Origin: Kordia sp. TARA_039_SRF
Lineage (GTDB): Bacteria > Bacteroidota > Bacteroidia > Flavobacteriales > Flavobacteriaceae
Length of the DNA: 64,000 bases
Direction: 5' to 3'
NCBI GenBank assembly: GCA_006383075.2
Contig: SMNH02000002.1
Coordinates: 383,127 to 447,126, forward strand
Numbering within the stretch: the stretch's first letter is position 1; every line of letters starts with the position of its first letter. Of this stretch, positions 44,133-51,664 are shown one piece after another. The notes under the pieces were generated by a model, which was given only the letters and a program-made list of their open reading frames with translations, had not been told where the DNA came from and searched no databases. The translations under genes and the position numbers were made by a program.

Positions 44133-44165
44133 TTTGCATAATACCTTTTTTTAGACATATATTTG
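44133..44165 (+). promoter_or_regulatory. Promoter TTTG-N21-TATATTTG of the DUF4870 gene
   Basis: TTTG at 44133-44136 and TATATTTG at 44158-44165, spaced by 21 bases, 19 bases before the ATG at 44185. Both parts match the Bacteroidota consensus. Confidence 0.65.
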
Positions 44166-44184
44166 CATAAGAAAATAATATGCA

Positions 44185-44649
44185 ATGGAATCAACATTAA
44201 CAAATCACGATAAAAATGTAGCGACAGTTTTACACGTTTCAGCGTTTAGTAAATACTTTTTTCCGTTTGGAAATTTTATACTTCCTATCATTTTTTGGAC
44301 GATGTATAAAAAGGATTCTGAGTTTATAGATCACCACGGAAAAGAAGTCATCAACTTTCAGTTGAGTCTACTTTGCTATAAAATCGCTGCCGTTGTGTTG
44401 AGTATTCCTTTTTTTATTGCCTTTGGCATTCACAATGTAAATACGTGGGATTTGTTTTGGTTTCATGATATTGATATCAATGTGGAAAACGGCATTCGAA
44501 TTTTTGGAATGTCACTTGTGGGAATTATTACAGGACTCGGCGCATTATTATTTTTTGCGGTAAATATTACCTATACCATTGTGGCAGCAATGAAAGCAAA
44601 CGAAGGTGAACGTTATAAATACCCTTTTACCTATCGATTTATTAAATAA
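44185..44649 (+). CDS. DUF4870 (Tic20-like) membrane protein
   Basis: This 154-residue protein carries the family core FSKYFFPFGNFILPIIFWTM, IDHHGKEVINFQLSLL and a final TIVAAMKANEGERYKYPFTYRFIK, with four membrane segments. Function is unknown. A good promoter precedes it and it leads the PadR-PspC-GIN cluster, 139 bases upstream of PadR. Confidence 0.9.
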   Translation: MESTLTNHDKNVATVLHVSAFSKYFFPFGNFILPIIFWTMYKKDSEFIDHHGKEVINFQLSLLCYKIAAVVLSIPFFIAFGIHNVNTWDLFWFHDIDINVENGIRIFGMSLVGIITGLGALLFFAVNITYTIVAAMKANEGERYKYPFTYRFIK

Positions 44650-44788
44650 TTGTCAGTTGTCAGTTATCATTTTGAAAATAGAAAATTCAACAGAGAACAG
44701 AAAACGAACAACAGACAACAAAAAACCATCATCAATCAATCATCATCAATCAAAAAACGAACAGAAACATTAAAAGACACATGAAAAC

Positions 44789-45133
44789 ATGAAGATAGAA
44801 AACACAAAAGCACAAATGCGTAAAGGCGTGTTGGAGTATTGCATCCTATCTATTTTAAAAGATCGAGATGCCTATGTAGCCGAAATACTAGAAACGCTAA
44901 AAGACGCAAAAATGCTTGTCGTAGAAGGAACGATTTATCCACTATTGACAAGATTGAAAAATGCAGGTTTATTGAGTTACCGCTGGGAAGAATCAACTTC
45001 TGGACCACCTAGAAAATACTACGGACTCACAGAGACGGGAAAGTTATTTTTGAAAGAACTGAATACCACTTGGAACAATTTACAAAACGCAGTATCACTC
45101 GTAACACGACAAAAAAGCACTAGCAATGAATAA
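44789..45133 (+). CDS. PadR-family transcriptional regulator
   Basis: The 114-residue protein has a winged helix: RKGVLEYCILSILKDRDAYV, LKDAKMLVVEGTIYPLLTRL, AGLLSYRWEESTSGPPRKYY and LTETGKLFLKEL. Members usually repress an adjacent gene. Its stop overlaps the start of the PspC gene by eight bases, so that gene is the probable target. Confidence 0.93.
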   Translation: MKIENTKAQMRKGVLEYCILSILKDRDAYVAEILETLKDAKMLVVEGTIYPLLTRLKNAGLLSYRWEESTSGPPRKYYGLTETGKLFLKELNTTWNNLQNAVSLVTRQKSTSNE

Positions 45134-46817
45134 AACCATAAATATAAACTTAGCAAATATGTTTTTTCATATAGATGAAGATGCATATAAAGCCTTACAG
45201 CGTTATTTGAACGCCATAAAACGCTCCTTTACAGACTCGCAAGGAAGAGATGAAATTTTAGCCGATATAGAAGCCAGAGTTGCCGAATTGTTTTCAGAAC
45301 GTATGAAATCAGAGCGACAAGTAGTTGGCATGAAAGAAGTACAAGAAGTTATTGAAATTATGGGACAACCTGAAGATTATCTCGTTGACGATGAAATTTT
45401 TGAGGATGAACCTAAAACCAAAACCCACTATCAACCAAAAACGGAAACAGGAAACTACCGAAAACTCTACAGAGATTATGACAATAAGTTTATTGCCGGA
45501 GTATGTGCAGGTTTAGCACAATATTTTGGTGTAGATGCGCTCTGGATTCGATTGTTAGCAATCATCATTGTTTTTGCAGGAGTTGGTTCACCAATTTTAG
45601 TATACTTTATTTTATGGGTAATTATCCCAAAAGCAACCACCACTAGCGAAAAGTTAGCCATGGCGGGAAAGCCCGCGAACATCAGCAATATTGAACAAAA
45701 AATCAAAGAAGGATTGGATGATGTTCACGAAACTATTAAGGATGTAAATTTTGAACAAGTTGGTCAAAAAGCCAAAAAAGGCGCATCTTCCTTCTTTGAT
45801 TCTATCGGACATATTATAGAAGCATTTATCAAAGTATTTGGTAAGTTTTTTGGTGTAATTTTCATCATTGTGGCAGCTTCTATTTTGATAAGTATTTTAA
45901 TGTCCACGCTTGGATTTAGCTTCTTTAATTTTCAAGTATTTGACGGAGGAGAATTCTTCTATTATGAAGATTTAGGCATCTTGAATGAAATCTCACCTTG
46001 GATTTTAGGATTGTTAGCTTTGGTTGCTGTGGGAATTCCTGCAATTGTATTGTTCATCTTGGGAATGAAGATTTTAGTAAAAAATTCAAAACCAATAGGA
46101 ACATCAGCAAAAACGATTTTAATTGTATTGTGGATTGGCGCTTGTATCGGAATTGCATACATCGCTTCAAATGCTGCAATGCATCAAAATATTGAAGCAA
46201 CAGTTTCTGATAAAAAAGAATTGCCCATTGTAAAAAATGATACAATCACGGTAAAAATGGTCAGAAATGAATATTATGACGAAAGCTTGTACAGTTACGA
46301 TCATGATTACTCGGTAAAATATGATGAAAACGGTGATGTCATTCTGTTTTCTAGCTCTGTGAAGTTGATTGTACGACCAACAGAAAGAGAAAATGCCAGA
46401 ATCCGTATCAGCAAAAGCGCTAGAGGTATTTCTTTCCAAAAGGCAAAACAACGCGCACAAGGAATTGAGTATAACTATGTTTTTGAAGATAATACCTTAA
46501 AACTTGACGGTTATTTTCTGTTTGATGAAGAAGACAAACATAACAATCAGTTGGTAGAAGTTGTATTGTTTTTACCAGAAGGCGCTATCATTTATCCTGA
46601 TAAAAATACGAGGTCTTTCCACAGAAATAGTAGAAGTTCTGGAGACATCCTACCAAACAATTCTGATACGGAAGAACATTACCATCAAGTAGTAGACGAT
46701 GAATTGGAATGCTTAGACTGTCCATCATCAAAAAAAGAAAGAAGAAAAAAAAGCAGTCAAAAAACAGCAGATACTGATAAAAAGGAAACTGAAGTTACAA
46801 AGGATTCTGTAAATTAA
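45126..46817 (+). CDS. PspC-domain membrane protein with N-terminal helical domain
   Basis: The protein has 563 residues. The N-terminal segment (MNKTININLANMFFHIDEDA, LADIEARVAELF) is typical of the PadR-linked group. The PspC domain follows near residue 110 (AGVCAGLAQYFGVDALWIRL then LVYFILWVIIPKA). More membrane segments lie at about 235-255 and 290-345, and a basic/acidic tail follows. PspC proteins respond to envelope stress. The GIN-domain lipoprotein downstream is the usual neighbour, but here 136 bases of repeat sequence separate them. Confidence 0.92.
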   Translation: MNKTININLANMFFHIDEDAYKALQRYLNAIKRSFTDSQGRDEILADIEARVAELFSERMKSERQVVGMKEVQEVIEIMGQPEDYLVDDEIFEDEPKTKTHYQPKTETGNYRKLYRDYDNKFIAGVCAGLAQYFGVDALWIRLLAIIIVFAGVGSPILVYFILWVIIPKATTTSEKLAMAGKPANISNIEQKIKEGLDDVHETIKDVNFEQVGQKAKKGASSFFDSIGHIIEAFIKVFGKFFGVIFIIVAASILISILMSTLGFSFFNFQVFDGGEFFYYEDLGILNEISPWILGLLALVAVGIPAIVLFILGMKILVKNSKPIGTSAKTILIVLWIGACIGIAYIASNAAMHQNIEATVSDKKELPIVKNDTITVKMVRNEYYDESLYSYDHDYSVKYDENGDVILFSSSVKLIVRPTERENARIRISKSARGISFQKAKQRAQGIEYNYVFEDNTLKLDGYFLFDEEDKHNNQLVEVVLFLPEGAIIYPDKNTRSFHRNSRSSGDILPNNSDTEEHYHQVVDDELECLDCPSSKKERRKKSSQKTADTDKKETEVTKDSVN

Positions 46818-46829
46818 TTTTATTCTTAC

Positions 46830-46894
46830 TGGGTTTTGGGTTTTAGGTGTTGGGTTTTAGACAGCACGAACAACTCTTCGACAAGCTCAGTGTA
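46830..46894. repeat. G-rich repeat plus reversed hairpin repeat inside the PspC-GIN gap
   Basis: GGGTTTTGGGTTTTAGGTGT (46830-46849) runs to 46860. It is followed at 46878-46888 by TCGACAAGCTC, the reversed GAGCTTGTCGA loop, with partly paired arms. Confidence 0.65.
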
Positions 46895-46953
46895 AACGAA
46901 TAACGAAAATAATCATCAATCAAAAAACGAACGAACAAAAAACACTAACTATT

Positions 46954-47676
46954 ATGGTCACAATTGCACGATTTATCGCCATTGCTATTTTAAGTCTATT
47001 CATGACTTCATGCAACTTCAATTTCGGATCGGGAATTAAAGGAAATCGAAATGTAGTCTCAGAAGAAAGAGACGCTGAGGAAAGTTTTACAGTTATCAAA
47101 GCTTCCGAAGGCTTAGACGTTTATATCACACAATCGGAAACTGCTTCTATTGAAGTGGAAGCCGATGAAAATGTGATAGGATTAATCGCCACAGACATCA
47201 ACAACGGCGTTTTAAAGATTCACACCGAAAAAAATATCGGGCGTTGTAAGTCGAAAAAAGTACATGTCAGTTTGCCCGTTATTGAAAAAATTATCAGCAC
47301 AAGCGGCGCAGATGTATTTAGTACATCAATCATTATCGCCGAAATGCTGGAAGTAAAAAGCAATAGCGGCGCTGATGTAAAATTGGAAGTAGAAGCCGAA
47401 AGCATCATTTGCTCAACTTCAAGCGGTGCAGATATTAAAATTGCGGGAACCGCAGATTCGCTAGAAGCAACGGCAAGTAGTGGAAGTGATATTATTGCAA
47501 AAGATTTAACCGTAAAAAATTGTAATGCTTCGGCAAGCAGCGGCGCAGATGTTACGGTGTATGTTACGGAAAAATTAGTCGCAAGCAGCTCTAGTGGCGG
47601 CGATGTCAATTATTACGGAAATCCACCATCGGTTGCGAAAAACAAATCGTCTGCTGGCGGCGTGAACAAGAAGTAG
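46954..47676 (+). CDS. GIN-domain (DUF2807) lipoprotein with SSGAD beta-solenoid repeats
   Basis: The product has 240 residues. A lipoprotein signal ends FMTSCNF. The body is built from repeated short turns reading S-S/G-G-A/S-D-V/I (TSGADVFS, NSGADVKL, SSGADIKI, SSGSDIIA, SSGADVTV, SSGGDVNY), spaced about 20 residues apart. That fits a beta-solenoid. DUF2807 is linked to head-GIN putative autotransporter adhesins. It is encoded with PadR and PspC, which suggests an envelope-stress or surface role. Confidence 0.9.
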   Translation: MVTIARFIAIAILSLFMTSCNFNFGSGIKGNRNVVSEERDAEESFTVIKASEGLDVYITQSETASIEVEADENVIGLIATDINNGVLKIHTEKNIGRCKSKKVHVSLPVIEKIISTSGADVFSTSIIIAEMLEVKSNSGADVKLEVEAESIICSTSSGADIKIAGTADSLEATASSGSDIIAKDLTVKNCNASASSGADVTVYVTEKLVASSSSGGDVNYYGNPPSVAKNKSSAGGVNKK

Positions 47677-47837
47677 TTTTTTAATGTAACAATTACTTAA
47701 TGTAATAATGTAGCAATTTTTTAATTTGAAGATTTGATAATTGGCTTATTTGAAAATTGACTTACTTGAAAATGCTTTCGCTAATCAACCACAACCATAT
47801 CAATCAAAAAGCGAATATCAACCAAACCAATAACCAA

Positions 47838-47880
47838 AAAACCGCATGAGAACTGAGTTTCATGCGGTTTTGATTTTTTT
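47838..47880 (+). terminator. Terminator of the GIN-domain gene
   Basis: Perfect 12-bp stem AAAACCGCATGA / TCATGCGGTTTT (47838-47849, 47860-47871) followed by GATTTTTTT. Confidence 0.85.
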
Positions 47881-47912
47881 ATCTTTCAAAGATTCCTTTT
47901 GCGACTCATACC

Positions 47913-48030
47913 TGTTCTCGATACAACAAATCTCAGATTTGCCACTCGAACTGACGCATGATGTTTCAGATTCAATTTCAAAACCGTCACTTCGAGTGTT
48001 TTTCTGAAAGAAAAATGTATCGAGAAGTAC
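47913..48030. repeat. Nested inverted-repeat element with TTCTCGATAC ends
   Basis: TTCTCGATAC (47915-47924) is the exact inverse of GTATCGAGAA (48019-48028). Inside, CACTCGAACTGACG and CGTCACTTCGAGTG form a second, nearly perfect 14-bp inverted pair. The element is about 115 bp long with no reading frame. A smaller relative, TCTCGAGCAAAGTCGAGAGG, lies at 56262-56281. Confidence 0.75.
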
Positions 48031-48152
48031 TTTGAAGTTTTAAATGCTGAGTTTTGAATTGTTGTGAACTAAACTCTTTATCAAAATCACTTGCTTTTGT
48101 CACAGAAATCGTGCTGACATTTAAAAAAGTAAGAGATTTTCAAAATTAAATT

Positions 48153-49124
48153 TTACGCTTCAATCATATCTTCTACAGAAGCTAAATAACGTTCTGCATC
48201 AAGCGCAGCCATACATCCTGTTCCGGCAGCTGTAATTGCCTGACGGTATTCTTTATCTTGCACATCTCCAGCAGCAAATACACCAGGAATGTTTGTTTTG
48301 GTAGATTTTGCGCCTGTGATTAAATATCCTGTGTCATCCATGTCTAAAATTCCTTTAAACATGTCTGTATTTGGTTTGTGTCCAATCGCGATGAAAACGC
48401 CTGTTACATCCAATTCACGCTTTTCTTGCGTTTGATTGTTTACAATTCGAACTCCTTCAACTACCATATCACCCAAAACTTCATCCAATTCCGTGTTGAA
48501 TAATACTTCTAAGTTTTCTGCACCATGTACACGGTGTTGCATTGCTTTACTCGCGCGCATTTCATCTTTACGAACCAACATGGTTACTTTTCTACACAAT
48601 TTTGCCAAGTAGGTTGCTTCTTCTGCAGCAGTATCACCACCACCAACAACAATCACATCTTGACCTTTATAGAAAAATCCGTCACACGTAGCACAGGCAG
48701 AAACGCCGCCACCAATAAGGCGTTGTTCACTTTCCAATCCTAAATATTTTGCGGAAGCTCCTGTAGAAATAATAACCGTTTTTGCCAACAATTCCTGCTC
48801 CGCTGCTCCATCACTGACATATACTTTGTGAATACCACCAATTTCTTTCGACAAATCTACTTTTGTTGCAATTCCGAAACGCACATCAGTTCCAAAGCGC
48901 GTTGCTTGATTTTTCAAATCTTCCATCATTGCAGTTCCATCTGTTCCGTTTGGATATCCTGGAAAGTTATCTACTTCGGTTGTGGTTGTTAACTGTCCTC
49001 CTGGCTCCATTCCTGTGTACATTACAGGATTCATATCTGCTCTAGCTGCGTAAATTGCTGCGGTGTATCCTGCAGGACCGCTTCCTATAATTAAACAATC
49101 TAAGGCTGTATTTGTATCTGACAT
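48153..49124 (-). CDS. trxB: Thioredoxin-disulfide reductase
   Basis: The 323-residue FAD/NADPH enzyme reduces thioredoxin. FAD binding is seen as IIGSGPAGYTAAIYAARADM, the redox pair as CATCDG, NADPH binding as VVGGGDTAAEEATYLA and the C-terminal FAD motif as GVFAAGDVQDKEYRQAITAAGTGC. A -7 box with an overlapping 6-bp inverted repeat (CTTTTG-TAA-CAAAAG) lies upstream, at 49150-49166. Confidence 0.95.
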   Translation of the reverse strand: MSDTNTALDCLIIGSGPAGYTAAIYAARADMNPVMYTGMEPGGQLTTTTEVDNFPGYPNGTDGTAMMEDLKNQATRFGTDVRFGIATKVDLSKEIGGIHKVYVSDGAAEQELLAKTVIISTGASAKYLGLESEQRLIGGGVSACATCDGFFYKGQDVIVVGGGDTAAEEATYLAKLCRKVTMLVRKDEMRASKAMQHRVHGAENLEVLFNTELDEVLGDMVVEGVRIVNNQTQEKRELDVTGVFIAIGHKPNTDMFKGILDMDDTGYLITGAKSTKTNIPGVFAAGDVQDKEYRQAITAAGTGCMAALDAERYLASVEDMIEA

Positions 49125-49149
49125 ATTCTTTTATCTTAAGTATTAAACG

Positions 49150-49166
49150 CTTTTGTAACAAAAGTA
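49150..49166 (-). promoter_or_regulatory. -7 box of trxB with inverted repeat
   Basis: TACTTTTG on the minus strand (49159-49166) is a TAnnTTTG element. It lies within the palindrome CTTTTG-TAA-CAAAAG at 49150-49164, a possible operator. Confidence 0.45.
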
Positions 49167-49263
49167 GTTTTTTATATGTATTCCTTACATAAAATTTATC
49201 AACAAAAACTATACAGGTGTTTGATATCTTTATACTATTTCGTTTTTAAAATGAAGTGGATTT

Positions 49264-49304
49264 AAAAAAAGAAAGCAACATCACATATTTGTAATATTGC
49301 TTTC
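49264..49304 (-). terminator. Terminator of the second precursor
   Basis: On the minus strand GAAAGCAATATTAC pairs with GTGATGTTGCTTTC using two G-U pairs, and seven T residues follow. The strand bias of the G-U pairs supports transcription of 49324-49560 on the minus strand. Confidence 0.8.
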
Positions 49305-49323
49305 ATTCATGCTTGTTCGCTTG

Positions 49324-49560
49324 TTATTTTTTTCCTTTAGGATCGGTCAAATTACAAACAACACCACCTTCGCAGTGCGTTTCAATACAAGTTCCGCAGG
49401 TATCGTGCGTACAGTACGTGACAGATTCTATACAATTTCCCGCAGGACAAGAAACACCGCAAGTAATAGTGTCTTCCGTGCCTCCTTTTCCTTTTATAAA
49501 ACTAAAATTGGAAATTGATTTTTTGTTCAGTGCTAATGCTTTTAAATTTCTTTTTTTCAT
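49324..49560 (-). CDS. Class I lanthipeptide-type precursor (eight Cys), orphan
   Basis: The product has 78 residues. The leader MKKRNLKALALNKKSISNF matches the precursor at 39041 in 15 of 19 positions; LNKKSIS is unchanged. Gly-Gly occurs at 26-27. The core carries eight Cys at 34, 38, 43, 50, 55, 58, 63 and 69, interspersed with many Thr/Ser (TEDTITC, THDTCGTC, ETHC). No modification or transport enzyme is nearby. It lies between trxB and a module of unknown genes, with its own terminator. Confidence 0.78.
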   Translation of the reverse strand: MKKRNLKALALNKKSISNFSFIKGKGGTEDTITCGVSCPAGNCIESVTYCTHDTCGTCIETHCEGGVVCNLTDPKGKK

Positions 49561-49687
49561 GATTTAAAATTTTCTTTAAGATACGAAAAATAGCAGCATC
49601 CACTGAATATGCTAAAAACGAAACGTCTTTACAAACGATGACAACTCGTTGATATTAGCTTTTTTATGGCACAGTGAAAAGCGTTAA

Positions 49688-49957
49688 TTAGACAATCTTA
49701 TTTGCCATACTTACCAAAAACTTCACGCCGTTATCTATATTGGCAATGGCGTCTGCCTTTGCCGTATTGGAAGCCGCTGCATCATTAATTTCTTTTAAAA
49801 CTTTAATTGCATTGGCATTGGTGATTTGACTTTCTTTGATGAATTGATCAATTTCTGTGATATTCATTCGTGTCAAACTTGCAATAGTTGTTTGAAATTC
49901 TGCATCGGTTTGTGCCGCTGCTTGGTTTGCCAAGTTATCCCAATCTATTCCACTCAT
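49688..49957 (-). CDS. Small helical protein of a three-gene module, unrecognised
   Basis: The protein has 89 residues, begins MSGIDWDNLANQAAAQTDAE, is predicted helical and alternates Ala/Ile with acidic residues (TEIDQFIKESQITN, KADAIANIDNGVKFL). It has no signal peptide and no Cys. It follows the lipoprotein gene by 24 bases and the membrane gene is upstream of that, so it is the last of three probably cotranscribed genes. Confidence 0.72.
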   Translation of the reverse strand: MSGIDWDNLANQAAAQTDAEFQTTIASLTRMNITEIDQFIKESQITNANAIKVLKEINDAAASNTAKADAIANIDNGVKFLVSMANKIV

Positions 49958-49981
49958 AGTGTTTCTATTTAGTTGTTTCCT

Positions 49982-50578
49982 CTAGTTTCTTAGTGTTGTC
50001 TCTACATTCAAAAGTTTGTTAAAACCACTTCCTGTTTTAATTAACAAACTATCTAAGTGACTTTGAATTTTGCCTACGTTTAAGTTGGTATTGGTTAAAT
50101 TTTGTATTTCTGCCAAGGTATTTGCTTCTGATTGTTTAAGCTTTACCGCTGAACTTATCAAATTTTGCAAAGTTGAACTCGCTTGCTGATAGTTTGCGTA
50201 GCTGTTGTTTAAAGACGTAATCATTTCGTTGCGTTGCACATCGAGCAAGCCTTGTAGCGAATCGCGTTTTCTGTTGATAACAGGCATGATGCTTTTTAAA
50301 ATATTTGGTAATTCAGCATTGACATCTACGCCTGCTGGAATTTTCGATTGAAAATTTTTAACGAATCTCGGAATGTACTGATTGTTGATAAAATCGTTTA
50401 CCTTATCTTTTCGTTCGTCAAAAAGTTTATTCACCAATGCAATATTCAGTTGATGCATAGAATTGGCTTCTGCAATCACTTCTTGGGATAAGGTTGCCGT
50501 TGAAGCGGGAATGGACGCACAAGCATACAAACTAAGTACTACTAAAAGTACGCTGCTACTTCTTATTAAAAATTTCAT
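49982..50578 (-). CDS. Lipoprotein with coiled-coil region, second gene of module
   Basis: The product has 198 residues. A lipoprotein signal ends LSLYAC-ASIP. The mature part is helical, with QLNIALVNKLFDERKDKVNDF, SLQGLLDVQRNEMITSL, NYQQASSTLQNLISSAVKL and a Leu-rich tail. That fits a long coiled coil reaching from the membrane. I know no named family. Within the module it separates a multi-pass membrane protein from a small soluble protein, and is a candidate bridge. Confidence 0.78.
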   Translation of the reverse strand: MKFLIRSSSVLLVVLSLYACASIPASTATLSQEVIAEANSMHQLNIALVNKLFDERKDKVNDFINNQYIPRFVKNFQSKIPAGVDVNAELPNILKSIMPVINRKRDSLQGLLDVQRNEMITSLNNSYANYQQASSTLQNLISSAVKLKQSEANTLAEIQNLTNTNLNVGKIQSHLDSLLIKTGSGFNKLLNVETTLRN

Positions 50579-50616
50579 CTGCTGGTCTTTTATAAATGAG
50601 GTTGTATTGATTTTTT

Positions 50617-51423
50617 TTATTGAAAAATGGACTTTATCTTATTGATGATTCCTTGTAAAATACTAAAAATGGCATCAGAGGAAAATCCGCCAATTAATGC
50701 TAAAACGGCGTTGTTAAATACACTTAAGTCTTTCCCTATATTGTATGATGAAACGATTTCGGAAAGAATTAATCCTGAAATAATTCCCAAAATAATTAAT
50801 GCGACATAATAAATGGATTGTTCAGGCATTAACGTTGCATTTTTGACGCCTTCGCTAATATCTCGCAAGAGAAAAAACATTACTCCCAATCCAGAAATAG
50901 CACATAAAAACAGCATATTATACAACAATGATTTTCCGCTATTGCTCAACACTCCTTCTGCTAAAGAATTGGTATTGACTTCTTTTGAAAGCGACGTTCC
51001 AATAAAAATCAACAAGAAAACTACCGCTAAAATGATGAGATTTCGAATCATAGGCAATCGCTGAAAAATATTCTTTTTCCCAACATCTTTTGAAACCAAA
51101 TTCAAATACGCGATAGACTTTGGCGTGGCTGGCTCAATATTTTTAATAAGAATATTGTGTGCAATAATCAAATCGCTGATATTATTGCTTTCAATTAACG
51201 AATTGATGTCAGTGTCTATCGTTTTTCCATTGCCCATTGCAAACAGCAGCATATTTTCCAGTTCTTTCTTAAAATTTATCATCGTTTCATCTGAAACGCC
51301 TTTAGAAATTCCTTTTGGTGGCTCGTTTGCGGTTTGTTTTTTAGAAGTTGAGTTTGCTTTCTTCTTCGATGTAGAAGTGCTTTCAGGCGTAGTACTTGTG
51401 GGTTTTGAATCTGAAGTAGCCAT
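50617..51423 (-). CDS. Multi-pass membrane protein, first gene of module
   Basis: The protein has 268 residues. A Ser/Thr/Lys-rich disordered N-terminus (first 40 residues) is followed by a helical soluble part (DETMINFKKELENMLLFA, TDINSLIESNNISDLII). Four membrane segments follow at about 127-145, 165-188, 203-222 and 234-250. The C-terminal stretch ALIGGFSSDAIFSILQGI with IINKIKSIFQ is amphipathic. No channel selectivity motif or enzyme site is visible. A -7 box, TATGTTTG on the minus strand, is at 51450-51457. Confidence 0.78.
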   Translation of the reverse strand: MATSDSKPTSTTPESTSTSKKKANSTSKKQTANEPPKGISKGVSDETMINFKKELENMLLFAMGNGKTIDTDINSLIESNNISDLIIAHNILIKNIEPATPKSIAYLNLVSKDVGKKNIFQRLPMIRNLIILAVVFLLIFIGTSLSKEVNTNSLAEGVLSNSGKSLLYNMLFLCAISGLGVMFFLLRDISEGVKNATLMPEQSIYYVALIILGIISGLILSEIVSSYNIGKDLSVFNNAVLALIGGFSSDAIFSILQGIINKIKSIFQ

Positions 51424-51449
51424 GTAATGAATAATTTTGGTCAGTTATT

Positions 51450-51457
51450 CAAACATA
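51450..51457 (-). promoter_or_regulatory. -7 box of the three-gene module
   Basis: CAAACATA on the plus strand is TATGTTTG on the minus strand, an exact TAnnTTTG element 27 bases before the start of the membrane gene. Confidence 0.45.
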
Positions 51458-51580
51458 CAATTTAAAATGCGTATTTGAAAGCAAAGCTAAAAATCGAGGG
51501 TTTGTACGTAGTTTTCAATGGATACGGAAAAACATAAATTGCTTAGGACTTATTAAGTTTAAATTTAAAAGTGTTTTTAT

Positions 51581-51632
51581 TTGGAACAATCGTTCTGTTA
51601 TTTATATATTTGTAATCGGAATGAACGTTCCA
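51581..51632 (+). promoter_or_regulatory. SDR promoter with two GGAA-N6-TTCC/T operators
   Basis: TTG (51581-51583), 21 bases, then TATATTTG (51605-51612) is a complete promoter. A GGAA-N6-TTCT site (GGAACAATCGTTCT, 51583-51596) overlaps the TTG and a GGAA-N6-TTCC site (GGAATGAACGTTCC, 51618-51631) follows the -7 box. They have the form expected for a TetR repressor, encoded downstream at 52495. Confidence 0.7.
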
Positions 51633-51664
51633 AAATAAAATTTAATTATAAAAAAATATAAAAA

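Larger units (their letters stand above)
47677..48152. other. 476-bp intergenic region with terminator and long inverted repeat
   Basis: No gene is supported. It holds the terminator of the GIN gene at 47838-47880 and a nested inverted-repeat element at 47913-48030. The remaining bases before the trxB stop are AT-rich. Confidence 0.7.

Noticed and set aside
47220-47609. 129-codon frame antisense to the GIN-domain gene
   Set aside because: It arises from the repeated SSGAD codons of the sense gene; no start region or protein pattern supports it.
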